From NCBI GenBank assembly GCA_910587695.1, contig CAJUNC010000012.1:22871-86870 (forward strand): 64,000 bases of DNA, read 5' to 3'. Source of the DNA: an uncultured Lactobacillus sp. GTDB taxonomy: Bacteria > Bacillota > Bacilli > Lactobacillales > Lactobacillaceae. A model generated the notes under the pieces. The model saw nothing but the letters and a program-made list of their open reading frames with translations, made no database searches and was not told where the DNA came from. Each line of letters begins with the position of its first letter. The first letter of the stretch is position 1. The position numbers and the translations under genes were made by a program. Positions 41,358-49,119 of the stretch are shown here, in pieces.

Positions 41358-41888
41358 TTGCGTAAAGTTAGTTTATTTATCGCGCAAAGTTTAGATGGAT
41401 ATATCGCAGATAAGGAAGGTAGTGTCGACTGGTTGGGTGGTCAAGTAGCTGATCAGCCGATGCCTGATGTGTATAGTGAGTTTATCCAAGATGTTGATAC
41501 GGTGATAATGGGATATAAGACCTATGAACAGGTAAGTACGCAACTTTCACCGGATAATTGGCCATATTCTGGGATGCAAACTTATGTCCTGACACATCGA
41601 GAGATCAAAACTCGACCAGAGATAAGTTTTTTAAAAGAAGCGTTACCAGAGTTGATCGAACGCTTGCAACAACAAGCGGGTAAAAAGATCTGGTTATGTG
41701 GTGGAACTAATTTAGTCAAGCAAGCACTGCAAAGTGATCTGATAGATGAGTATTATCTGTCTATCATGCCGATCATTTTAGGTGATGGGATCAGGCTTTT
41801 TGAGCAAGTAGCTCCATCTCAAAATTTAAAGTTACTTCAAACAAAGACTTATAACGGGATCGTAGACTTACATTACGTTAAATGCTAA
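41358..41888 (+). CDS. Dihydrofolate reductase-like (RibD C-terminal domain) family protein
   Basis: The start is TTG 41358, ten bases after GGAGG; the frame extends upstream without a better site. The 176-residue protein begins KVSLFIAQSLDGYIA, then has DWLGGQ, TVIMGYKTYEQV and, near the C-terminus, KKIWLCGGTNLVKQAL and YYLSIMPIILGDGI. This is the fold of RibD_C/YwjB-like reductases. They use NADPH on pterin or pyrimidine-like substrates; the actual reaction in this group is not known. It is flanked by the palindromic element upstream and a strong terminator. Confidence 0.88.
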   Translation: MRKVSLFIAQSLDGYIADKEGSVDWLGGQVADQPMPDVYSEFIQDVDTVIMGYKTYEQVSTQLSPDNWPYSGMQTYVLTHREIKTRPEISFLKEALPELIERLQQQAGKKIWLCGGTNLVKQALQSDLIDEYYLSIMPIILGDGIRLFEQVAPSQNLKLLQTKTYNGIVDLHYVKC

Positions 41889-41920
41889 AAAAGATAGCCA
41901 CAATAAGGCTATCTTTTTTA
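41887..41920. terminator. Bidirectional terminator
   Basis: AAAAAAGATAGCC / GGCTATCTTTTTT; separates the reductase-like gene from the convergent DUF72 gene. Confidence 0.93.
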
Positions 41921-41921
41921 G

Positions 41922-42767
41922 TTAGATCAGATCCAATTGGATCGGCGGTGGTGGTCCTAATCCGTCAAAATCGATCCCTAACAGCTCCTTTAAGGCGAGA
42001 GCATTTGGGACCGCATCGCCTGCGGAATTATTGTTAAAGATGATGCAGATCTCTTTGACCTCATTTTGCAGGCCGACTAGAGTTTGCTTGAACTGCTCAA
42101 GTTCAGAATGGTCGTAGCGATAAAGAGTTCGTTCCTTACGCCAATTGGGACCTTTTTTGAGCCAGCCTTGTTGATTACGTCCGTGTAAACGCCAAAACAT
42201 CAAGTCAAGCGTCGTTACCACTGGATAAAATGGCACAGAACCCTCAGTTTGATGAGGTTCATCTGCCGCTGTTAAAGTAAATTGCTCTTGGCGACAAAAA
42301 GCAACTAATGACTGGAGCGCATTAGGCTGATACCAAGCTTGATTGCGAAATTCTAAGCATAGCGGTAGCTCAGGTAACCAGGCTCTGATCTGGCGTAGAT
42401 AGTTGATGCTTTTTTTCGTGGGGATAAAGTATGGTGGAAATTGAAATAAGACGGTCTTCAATTGACCAGTCTCCACCAGTGGTCCTACCGCAAGCTTGAA
42501 GTTGGTAAAAGTCTCTTTCAATTCGGTCAAATTAGCTTTTTTATCGATATGGCCCGTCATCGAACGGTGAGCTTTAACAACGAAATGAAATGTTGGTGGG
42601 ACTTGAGCTTGCCAATTTTTGACGGTACTTATCCGGGGGATCCCATAGAAGAAAGTATCGACTTCAACAACAGGAAAATTTGCCGCATACTCTGCCAGTG
42701 TGACAGGGCGGTCTTCTGTGATCAAAGCCTTGTGTTCGCTCCAAGTAGTAGCACCGATCGTGATCAT
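41922..42767 (-). CDS. DUF72 (YecE-like) protein
   Basis: The 281-residue protein has the DUF72 TIM-barrel marks: IGATTWSEHK at the start, FPVVEVDTFFYGIP, FHFVVKAHRSMTGH, VLFQFPPYF, LCLEFRN and a C-terminal ICIIFNNNSAGDAVPNAL. Members of the family are found in all domains but have no established reaction. It starts at ATG 42767, with AGAAAGGA upstream, is cytoplasmic and stands alone. The neighbours do not point to a role. Confidence 0.88.
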   Translation of the reverse strand: MITIGATTWSEHKALITEDRPVTLAEYAANFPVVEVDTFFYGIPRISTVKNWQAQVPPTFHFVVKAHRSMTGHIDKKANLTELKETFTNFKLAVGPLVETGQLKTVLFQFPPYFIPTKKSINYLRQIRAWLPELPLCLEFRNQAWYQPNALQSLVAFCRQEQFTLTAADEPHQTEGSVPFYPVVTTLDLMFWRLHGRNQQGWLKKGPNWRKERTLYRYDHSELEQFKQTLVGLQNEVKEICIIFNNNSAGDAVPNALALKELLGIDFDGLGPPPPIQLDLI

Positions 42768-42884
42768 ATGTGGATTTCCTTTCTAGTATACAAAAATGAA
42801 ATAAGGTAGCATACAGACTAAGTATTTAACATTTTCAGCCCTAAAGCCTAAACTAAAGATAGCTATAAAAATGGAGGCAGGAAA

Positions 42885-43757
42885 ATGATTTTAGACGAAA
42901 CGTATACATTGAGTAATGGAGTCAAGATCCCTAAGTTGGGTTTAGGGACATGGTTTATCGATGACCAAGATGTTGCTTTAGCAGTCAACGAAGCGGTAAA
43001 TATCGGTTATCGACATTTTGATACAGCCCAAGCCTATGGAAATGAACGTGGCGTAGGCAAAGGGATCGCTACTTGTGGGGTCGCACGTGAAGATCTTTTC
43101 GTAACATCTAAGTTAGCCGCTGAGATCAAAGATTATACGATAGCCACACGTGCGATCGATGAAACGTTGAGTAAAATGGGCTTGGACTATCTTGATCTGA
43201 TGTTGATCCACAGTCCTCAACCGTGGCAAGATTTCCGCGGACAAGATCCATTTTATGAAGGTAACCTAGAAGCTTGGTGTGCGCTGGAAGATGCTTATCG
43301 CGCTGGTAAAGTGCGTGCGATCGGAGTATCTAATTTCTTACAAAGCGATTTAGAAAATCTGATCGAAAATGGTGAGATCATGCCAATGGTCGATCAAGTA
43401 TTAGTACATGCAGGCAATACACCTTTTGAGTTATTAGATCATTGTCAAAAACAGGATATCTTAGTTGAAGCTTATTCACCGATCGCACATGGTAAGGCTT
43501 TTGAAGACAAGACGATCGAACAGTTGGCCGCTAAATATAACGTAAGTATCCCGCAACTTTGTATTCGATATGCTTTACAACTAGGCACAGTACCCTTGCC
43601 TAAAACGGCTGATCCTAAACACATGGCAGATAATGCCAAAGTTGATTTTGTGATCTCTAAAGCTGATATGGATACTTTGAAACACGTAAAGTCTTTAGAT
43701 TATGGTGATTCAAGTAAATTTCCAGTCTTTTCAGCTAAGAATCAAGCTAAAAACTAG
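42885..43757 (+). CDS. Aldo/keto reductase
   Basis: The 290-residue protein has the AKR barrel with the catalytic tetrad Asp46, Tyr51 (DTAQAYGNE), Lys76 (VTSKL) and His109 (LIHSP), plus GVSNF and the C-terminal NADPH-binding LPKTADPKH. ATG 42885 follows GGAGGCAGG. Such enzymes reduce small aldehydes, ketones or sugars, for example 2,5-diketogluconate or methylglyoxal; the substrate is not predictable. The 3' end overlaps the convergent deformylase-like gene by four bases. Confidence 0.92.
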   Translation: MILDETYTLSNGVKIPKLGLGTWFIDDQDVALAVNEAVNIGYRHFDTAQAYGNERGVGKGIATCGVAREDLFVTSKLAAEIKDYTIATRAIDETLSKMGLDYLDLMLIHSPQPWQDFRGQDPFYEGNLEAWCALEDAYRAGKVRAIGVSNFLQSDLENLIENGEIMPMVDQVLVHAGNTPFELLDHCQKQDILVEAYSPIAHGKAFEDKTIEQLAAKYNVSIPQLCIRYALQLGTVPLPKTADPKHMADNAKVDFVISKADMDTLKHVKSLDYGDSSKFPVFSAKNQAKN

Positions 43758-44164
43758 ATCAAGATCCCATTTAGGTGGTCGATCTCATGTTGGATGATCT
43801 GTGCGATGAAACCTTGGAATTCTTGTTTTTGTTTAGCGAAGGTCCGATCAAAGTATTGGACTGTGATCAGGTCATAGCGCGTCGTCTCTGTTGTCGTTGT
43901 AAGTGAGAGACAGCCTTCTGTTGTTTTATAGGGCCGAGCTTTTTTGATGATCTTAGGATTTAACATCGGAAAAGCTAGTGGCCCCATCTGACAGACGATG
44001 ATCTGTTTATTTTCGCCGATCATGTTGGCTGCCATGCCAACGCAACGTGCTTGATTAGCTTGCAAAGTATCGAGTAGATCAGCGACGATCTGATCGTCTT
44101 TTGGAGTAGCAAGAACAGCTTTTTGACTTAAGAATTTAGGGTCGTGATTGATTTCACGGATCAT
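43754..44164 (-). CDS. Peptide deformylase-like protein (short type)
   Basis: I start at ATG 44164 after AAGAGGTG; the longer frame to 44251 runs into the MFS gene. The 136-residue protein has all three deformylase motifs: CVGMAAN for GΦGΦAAxQ, EGCLS (metal ligand Cys85) and HEIDH (His126, Glu127, His130). True Def is usually 160-190 residues, with a longer insert and an N-terminal strand, so this is a compact, possibly divergent paralogue. The Met and Asn in motif I differ from the usual LAAxQ. It could deformylate nascent peptides or have drifted. A longer housekeeping Def is expected elsewhere in the genome. Confidence 0.85.
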   Translation of the reverse strand: MIREINHDPKFLSQKAVLATPKDDQIVADLLDTLQANQARCVGMAANMIGENKQIIVCQMGPLAFPMLNPKIIKKARPYKTTEGCLSLTTTTETTRYDLITVQYFDRTFAKQKQEFQGFIAQIIQHEIDHLNGILI

Positions 44165-44186
44165 AATAACACCTCTTGATAATAAG

Positions 44187-44224
44187 ATAGCAGTGTGCCC
44201 AGACATGGACATACTGCTATTTTT
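44187..44224. terminator. Hairpin between MFS gene end and deformylase-like gene
   Basis: ATAGCAGT / ACTGCTAT with a GGxC/GxCC inner part. The right arm overlaps the MFS stop codon. T-runs are short on both sides, so it may terminate or process the minus-strand transcript. Confidence 0.6.
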
Positions 44225-45380
44225 GATATATTTTAACACCGATAGCTGCAATTAGAAAAGCAAGACTACCTAGAATGAATGGGCCTAAAACAGTGACATC
44301 ATATAAAAGCCCAGCAACAAAGGCTCCGATGATCCGACCAAATGATTGTGAAGCTTGGTAAAAGCCAAGAACGGTCCCTTGTGTTGTTGGCGTAGCTTGT
44401 TTTGTGATCAGATCTTGGACCATCGGCACACTGATAGCATAAAAACCGTAAAAGATCAGATTTAAGGCAAAAAAACTGGTCAAACCGGGGGCTAGGCAGA
44501 CCGATCCCATAAAGAAAGCACAGATGAACAAAATAATAGTCGTACTTTTGTTGAGATCAGTTTGTTTGACTAAATACATTCCTAACGTCATCGTAGCTAT
44601 AAGTGATATCAGTCCGACCGCCCCTTTAAAGCTACCATTATAGCTCGTTGCGAGATCAAAAACATCTTTTAAGTAATAGTTGAAGCTTTGATCAAAGGAA
44701 GTATAACCTAAAAATGTTAGAGCTGAAACGCCTAATAAGATCCAAAGTGCCTGTGAGAGCTGAGTATCTTTAGTTGAAAAGTTGCTAAAAAAATTCAAAC
44801 TGCGGACAGCTTCTTTGAGGTCTGGGGCTTTTTTTGCGGTAAGATCTGGACCTAAGAGTAGATAAAAGGCGACACCTGTGAAAAAGAGTTGCCCGATCTG
44901 TAGCGCAAAGGCCCAATAAAGATCGTATGTCCCAAGCATCCCGCCGACAAAATAGCCCAGAGCGCCAAAAACTGTTTGAACGGCAGCATTTAAGGTCAAG
45001 TTTGCTCCCCGTTCTTTAGTAGTGGAAGTATTGGCGATATAATTCAAAGCCCCAACAAAAAAGGCTCCACAGGCAAATCCTGCCAATAAGCGCCCCCATA
45101 AGATGAGTGCAGGGGTGTGTCCGATCGCAAAGAGGACTTGGGCTAATGAGTAACCTAAGCATCCCCAAGCCATCAAGACTTTAGATTGAAAACTCTCAGC
45201 TAACTTTCCAAAGAAAGGTGAGCCAAGAAACATCCCTAAAGACATCACGGAAAAAGCATAGCCAAACATGGCACTATCGAGTCCAAGTAGCTTGAAGTAA
45301 GCTGGGGTGATCGGATGAGCGTAGTTAGCCGCAAGATTAAATGAAGCGATGAGTGCTAAAAAGGTTTTCTTTTGTTTCAT
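44217..45380 (-). CDS. Major facilitator superfamily transporter
   Basis: The 387-residue protein has 12 hydrophobic segments and the MFS motif A-like loop GSPFFGKLAESFQSKVLM between TM2 and TM3, with GRLLAGFACGAFF following. The C-terminal half includes SVPMVQDLITKQATPTTQGT and FGRIIGAFVAGLL, common in multidrug efflux members. ATG 45380 lies two bases after the stop of an HTH/coiled-coil gene whose 3' end holds the ribosome-binding site. The two genes therefore form an operon, and the DNA-binding partner probably controls transport. The substrate is unknown. Confidence 0.9.
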   Translation of the reverse strand: MKQKKTFLALIASFNLAANYAHPITPAYFKLLGLDSAMFGYAFSVMSLGMFLGSPFFGKLAESFQSKVLMAWGCLGYSLAQVLFAIGHTPALILWGRLLAGFACGAFFVGALNYIANTSTTKERGANLTLNAAVQTVFGALGYFVGGMLGTYDLYWAFALQIGQLFFTGVAFYLLLGPDLTAKKAPDLKEAVRSLNFFSNFSTKDTQLSQALWILLGVSALTFLGYTSFDQSFNYYLKDVFDLATSYNGSFKGAVGLISLIATMTLGMYLVKQTDLNKSTTIILFICAFFMGSVCLAPGLTSFFALNLIFYGFYAISVPMVQDLITKQATPTTQGTVLGFYQASQSFGRIIGAFVAGLLYDVTVLGPFILGSLAFLIAAIGVKIYQK

Positions 45381-45382
45381 GC

Positions 45383-45943
45383 CTAACTGCGCTTATTTCG
45401 TCGAAACCAGCTAAAGAAGCCACGTTTTTTAGGCTTTTTTTCTTCAGTGCTGATCGCATTAGTCGTTTTATAGCTGACACCTTGGGTCGGATATAGGATC
45501 TGTTGGGCTTGGCTATTTTCGGGTAATTGGCGTTGAACTTCAGCCGCCGCGATCTTGATGGCCTCAGGATCGGTCTCTTGTAGGGCTAACAGATCATTTA
45601 ACTGTTTAGTGGCGGAGAGGGTCAATTTTTGTTGATGGTCGATCAGTTGGTGTAATTCTGCGATCTGGCGGTCTTTTTCTTGTAACTGTTCGTTGATCAA
45701 TTCGAGTTGATGCTGTAATTGGTCAAGGTGTTTAGCTTCAGTCGCAAGGGTAGTTTTTTTGCTAGTACTTGGTAAAAGCAATTCGCGTCTTGCTTGTTTT
45801 AAGGTGTCTTTGCTGTAAAGTTTAGAGCGTCCATTTATTTCAACTGGTTGGATCTGATTGACTTTTAAAAAGCGATAGATCGTTGACCGACTGACACCGA
45901 TACTATCGGCAAGCTCTTGAGTCGTATAAAGTCTTTCGGCCAA
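45383..45943 (-). CDS. MerR-like/DUF536-type HTH protein with coiled coil and basic tail
   Basis: The 186-residue protein has an N-terminal helix-turn-helix (YTTQELADSIGVSRSTIYRF) followed by SKLYSKDTLKQARREL, a coiled coil of about 65 residues (HLDQLQHQLELINEQLQEKD and on), and a very basic, aromatic tail (KKPKKRGFFSWFRRNKRS). The HTH-coiled-coil plan resembles DUF536 proteins, often plasmid-associated. The tail could bind membrane or nucleic acid. It starts at ATG 45943 with GAAAGGA upstream and is followed two bases later by an MFS transporter gene, so it may be its regulator. Ligand and operator are not visible. Confidence 0.75.
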   Translation of the reverse strand: MAERLYTTQELADSIGVSRSTIYRFLKVNQIQPVEINGRSKLYSKDTLKQARRELLLPSTSKKTTLATEAKHLDQLQHQLELINEQLQEKDRQIAELHQLIDHQQKLTLSATKQLNDLLALQETDPEAIKIAAAEVQRQLPENSQAQQILYPTQGVSYKTTNAISTEEKKPKKRGFFSWFRRNKRS

Positions 45944-46032
45944 TATGGCTCATTCCTTTCGTTAAGAGGTATAGTTATAAACATTTTAACATACTCACTG
46001 TAAGTTGTTACATAACTTTAGTGATAAGAAAT

Positions 46033-46062
46033 ATCCCCCCACTTGATGATAAGTAGGGGGAT
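46033..46062 (-). terminator. Terminator of the CBS protein gene
   Basis: On the minus strand ATCCCCCTACTT pairs with AAGTGGGGGGAT over a six-base loop, then TATTTCTT. It lies right after the stop codon of the CBS gene. Confidence 0.85.
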
Positions 46063-46069
46063 AAAGGTG

Positions 46070-46705
46070 TTAGGCTTGTAAGTCTTCGATCTCAGGGACC
46101 TTGAAATTCTTACGCTCTAAGCTCGCCACGATCCGTTCCAATTTCTCATGTGAAACGTCGGATGGGAGGGTAAATAATGTACGGCGGACTAATTCTCCTT
46201 GTTGCACATCAAGTGTGATACAACTTGCGATCGAAGTGTATTTAGTGATGATCTTAGCCATATCGACTAGATCACCGCGTTCACCTGAGGAGACAACAGT
46301 CAAAACATAGCTACCAACATTAAAATTCCAAGATTGGGTCAACATATCTAACAAACGCGTATGTGTCAAGATACCATAGAAGAAATTATTTTCATCTAAA
46401 ACTGTGATATATGGAAGGTCTTTGATCGAGAAAAATACATTAAAGAAGGCTGAATCGATCGGGATAAACTTGTTAGCATTCTTTAACAAATGGGTCACGG
46501 GTAAGCTCATATCACCTCCACGAGATTTGTGGCGGTAAATATGCATCTTATAGATATTTCCTCGGAAGATCTTACCAGTTTCATCCAAGATCGGTACACA
46601 ACGGTAACCGGAATCTTCGAGCACTGTTAGGGCTTCTTCCAATGTGATATCTTCTTTAACTGTAACGAGATCTTTTTTAGGCTTGATCAATGTTTTCAGT
46701 AGCAT
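46070..46705 (-). CDS. cbpA: CBS-domain protein, CbpA-like (cyclic di-AMP binding)
   Basis: I start at ATG 46705, preceded by GAGGAGAT; the longer frame has no site. The ~211-residue protein has two CBS motifs (about 10-60, with GYRCVPILDETG, and 70-135, with LPYITVLDENNFFYGILTH) and a C-terminal ACT-like region (NFNVGSYVLTVV, then DLVDMAKIITKYTSIASCIT). This is the arrangement I know from the c-di-AMP-binding CbpA of Listeria, to which the sequence is very similar. The protein would sense c-di-AMP and adjust an unknown partner, probably in potassium or osmotic control. Binding is inferred from family membership. Confidence 0.85.
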   Translation of the reverse strand: MLLKTLIKPKKDLVTVKEDITLEEALTVLEDSGYRCVPILDETGKIFRGNIYKMHIYRHKSRGGDMSLPVTHLLKNANKFIPIDSAFFNVFFSIKDLPYITVLDENNFFYGILTHTRLLDMLTQSWNFNVGSYVLTVVSSGERGDLVDMAKIITKYTSIASCITLDVQQGELVRRTLFTLPSDVSHEKLERIVASLERKNFKVPEIEDLQA

Positions 46706-46828
46706 AAATATCTCCTCGGCTTTCATTTTGTTTTCATAATATCCTAATACATAATAACATAAAAAACAAGTAATGGAAGCTAAAAATTGAATAAATGTCC
46801 AAAATTTTGCAAAATGTTCAATTTCAAG

Positions 46829-46855
46829 CAAAAAGGCCGGTCAAGACCAGCCTCA
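46829..46855 (-). terminator. Terminator of the 71-residue hypothetical gene
   Basis: On the minus strand GGCTGGTC / GACCGGCC with a TTG loop, then TTTTT. It lies five bases after the stop of the small hypothetical gene. Confidence 0.9.
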
Positions 46856-46860
46856 AAAAA

Positions 46861-47076
46861 TCAAACTTGTTTTACTTTCACGACGAGATCGACAAAGTCT
46901 TTTTTAGGATGGAATTTATCATGCACGATAAAGGTGCTGCTGACAACTTCCCATTGAGTTTGTTCATCGCCGACCATGATAAAATCACCTTTATGGGGAA
47001 CAAATGGTAACTCGGTAACGATCTGTCCTGAACCTTCGTTGATCGGCACATCTGCATTGATCTGTGTTTTAAACAT
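46861..47076 (-). CDS. Small protein of unknown function
   Basis: The start at ATG 47076 follows AAAGGTG; a GTG three codons earlier lies inside that site. The 71-residue product is acidic-basic mixed and beta-rich (FKTQINADVPINEGSGQIV, then QTQWEVVSSTFIV and DLVVKVKQV). It has no Cys, membrane segment or signal peptide. A good ribosome-binding site, its own terminator and a sensible composition support a real gene. I do not recognise a family. It lies between cbpA and ldh, all on the minus strand, but as a separate transcript. Confidence 0.7.
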   Translation of the reverse strand: MFKTQINADVPINEGSGQIVTELPFVPHKGDFIMVGDEQTQWEVVSSTFIVHDKFHPKKDFVDLVVKVKQV

Positions 47077-47243
47077 TTTATTCACACCTTTCCTCTAGAC
47101 TAGTGTACCATAGGAAAGGAACTTACGGGCATAGCTATTTGTGTATGAAACCATTTTAGAGCTAGGAGTGACCACTGGGCTACTGAAATGTATCATAAAA
47201 AATCACTAAGTCATGTTTTAGGGACTAGTGTTTAATTAGAGTA

Positions 47244-47280
47244 TAAAAAAAGCAGTCAAGGAAAGGACCTCGACTGCTTT
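47244..47280 (-). terminator. ldh terminator
   Basis: On the minus strand AAAGCAGTC(G)AGG / CTT(G)ACTGCTTT, followed by a long T-run. Confidence 0.9.
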
Positions 47281-47298
47281 GAGAAAAATGCTAAGAGA

Positions 47299-48261
47299 TT
47301 AGTCTTCTAAGCTCTTTAAGCCATTTGCAAGAACTTCTTTCAAAGTCTTAGCAGATTCTTGCATTTGTTTCAATTCTTTTTCGTTCAAAGGAACTTCAAC
47401 AACTTGCTTGATACCTTCAGCATTAACAACGGCTGGTGTACCGATGTAGATATCATTCAAGCCGTATTGACCATCTAGATAAGCTGAAACAGGTAAGACT
47501 GTATCTTCGTCACGTAAGATAGCTTTTGAGATACGAGCAAGCGCAGCTGCAACACCGTAGAATGTAGCACCTTTGCGGTTGATGATCTCGTAAGCTTTGT
47601 TGCGGACATCGTCTTCCATCTTGTCAAGTGTTTCTTGTGAAACATCGTTAGCTTTAGCCCATTCTAAGAATGGCACACCACCGATAGTTGCTGATGAGTA
47701 AGCAGCAAATTCAGAGTCACCGTGTTCACCCATGATGTATGCGTGCATAGAACGTGGGTCTTTGATGCCTGTAAGGTCGGCCATAGCAACACGAAGACGT
47801 GCTGTATCCAAGGATGTACCTGAACCTAAAACGCGTTCTGTTGGGAAGCCAGAGAACTTCCATGTAGCGTATGTCAAGATATCAACTGGGTTAGCAGCAA
47901 CTAAGAAGACACCTTGGAAGCCAGAATCAACGATAGGCTTAACGATAGAAGACAAGATGCGTAAGTTCTTGTTAACAAGGTCAAGGCGAGTTTCACCAGG
48001 CTTTTGAGGAGCACCTGCAGTGATAACTACTAAGTCTGCGTCTTTGCAGTCAGAGTATTCTGCAGAGTAGATCTTCTTAGGATATGTGTAACCTGTAGCA
48101 TCGATCAAGTCAAGAGCGTCACCTTCTGTACGTTCTTTGACAACGTCCACGATACCAAATTCTTCAGCGATACCTTGTAAAGCCATAGCGTAAGCATAGC
48201 TAGAACCAACAGCACCGTCACCGACTAAAATAACTTTTTGATGATTTTGTGTTTTTGACAC
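47299..48261 (-). CDS. ldh: L-lactate dehydrogenase
   Basis: The 320-residue enzyme reduces pyruvate to L-lactate with NADH, the main fermentation end step of lactic acid bacteria. It has the NAD motif GDGAVGSSYAYA (residues ~14-25), VITAGAPQKPGETRLDL, the substrate Arg in that loop, AANPVDILTY, SGTSLDTARLR and the catalytic His of IMGEHGDSE. Length is normal. ATG 48261 follows AAAGGATG. A -10 TATACT on the minus strand lies about 40 bases upstream. A duplicated 23-base motif in the divergent region between ldh and pth may be a regulator site. Confidence 0.97.
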   Translation of the reverse strand: MSKTQNHQKVILVGDGAVGSSYAYAMALQGIAEEFGIVDVVKERTEGDALDLIDATGYTYPKKIYSAEYSDCKDADLVVITAGAPQKPGETRLDLVNKNLRILSSIVKPIVDSGFQGVFLVAANPVDILTYATWKFSGFPTERVLGSGTSLDTARLRVAMADLTGIKDPRSMHAYIMGEHGDSEFAAYSSATIGGVPFLEWAKANDVSQETLDKMEDDVRNKAYEIINRKGATFYGVAAALARISKAILRDEDTVLPVSAYLDGQYGLNDIYIGTPAVVNAEGIKQVVEVPLNEKELKQMQESAKTLKEVLANGLKSLED

Positions 48262-48303
48262 AGTAATTCATCCTTTCTTAAGTAACTTAATTGATACAAC
48301 ATA

Positions 48304-48389
48304 AGTATAACATGTTTTTCAGTAAATGGCGCAAAGTTTTCAAGAGTTTATAAGTTTTTTTCAGTAGAAATCGCAAAGTGTGGTATACT
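48304..48389. promoter_or_regulatory. Divergent ldh/pth promoter region with a 23-base direct repeat
   Basis: TTTTTCAGTAaAtggCGCAAAGT at 48315-48337 recurs at 48357-48379 with few differences, 42 bases (four helical turns) apart. Copy 1 lies next to the ldh -10 TATACT (48309-48304, minus strand); copy 2 lies next to a plus-strand extended -10, TGGTATACT (48381-48389). The spacing suggests a protein that binds both sites. Confidence 0.55.
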
Positions 48390-48412
48390 TAGTGAAATTA
48401 AATCAATTGTTA

Positions 48413-48434
48413 GAAGCGTCTTTTTAGGCGCTTC
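48413..48434 (+). other. Hairpin in the pth leader
   Basis: GAAGCG / CGCTTC around a T-rich loop, no T-run after it. It lies ~105 bases before pth, downstream of the plus-strand promoter. The rest of the leader shows nothing recognisable. Confidence 0.4.
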
Positions 48435-48539
48435 AATGTTAGATGTACGCTTAACTGTGCCCAAGTACGGTTTGAACAGTGTGCATTTTTTTTGGTAAGG
48501 TAAATTTTCTTTTATATGTGAAAGGTTTTGAATTTAAAG

Positions 48540-49106
48540 ATGAAATTGATCGTAGGATTAGGTAATATTGGCCGTCAATATGAAAATACCCGTCATAATA
48601 CGGGCTTTATGATCGTTGATCGCTTTGCAGATGTGAATGGTCTTTCCTTTAATAAGGAAAAATTTGACGCTCAACTAGCTGATGGAATGGTCGGGGGGAA
48701 AAAAGTTTTGTTGGCTAAACCGACTACTTATATGAATGAATCGGGACGCGCAGTTCGCCAGATCATGGATTACTATGATTTAGATCTTGATGATGTGATC
48801 ATAGTCTATGATGATATGGACCTTGATTGTGGTCGTTTACGGTTGCGTCAAAAGGGCTCAGCTGGTGGGCATAACGGGATCAAGAGTCTGATCGCTCATT
48901 TAGGCACCCAACGATTCGATCGGTTACGTGTGGGGATCGATCATCCTAAGCAAACTAAAGTCGTTGATTGGGTCTTAGGACGCTTCACTCCAGAACAACG
49001 AAAAAACTTTGATCTAGGAGTAGCTGATGCGGTAGCGGCGTTAGAAGAGTGGGTCAAGACCGATGATTTTGCGCAAGTGATGAATAAATTCAACCGTAAC
49101 AAGTAA
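48540..49106 (+). CDS. pth: Peptidyl-tRNA hydrolase
   Basis: The 188-residue enzyme frees tRNA from peptidyl-tRNA that has dropped off the ribosome. It opens MKLIVGLGNIGRQYENTRHN, with the catalytic His20, and has KPTTYMNESG, VYDDMDLDCGRLRLR and GGHNGIKSL. I choose ATG 48540 because it gives the conserved N-terminus; the ribosome-binding site there is poor, and TTG 48528 sits too close to AAAGG. Low initiation may be intended. It heads the conserved block pth-mfd-flippase-rqcP-divIC. Confidence 0.95.
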   Translation: MKLIVGLGNIGRQYENTRHNTGFMIVDRFADVNGLSFNKEKFDAQLADGMVGGKKVLLAKPTTYMNESGRAVRQIMDYYDLDLDDVIIVYDDMDLDCGRLRLRQKGSAGGHNGIKSLIAHLGTQRFDRLRVGIDHPKQTKVVDWVLGRFTPEQRKNFDLGVADAVAALEEWVKTDDFAQVMNKFNRNK

Positions 49107-49119
49107 GAAAGGATACGCC

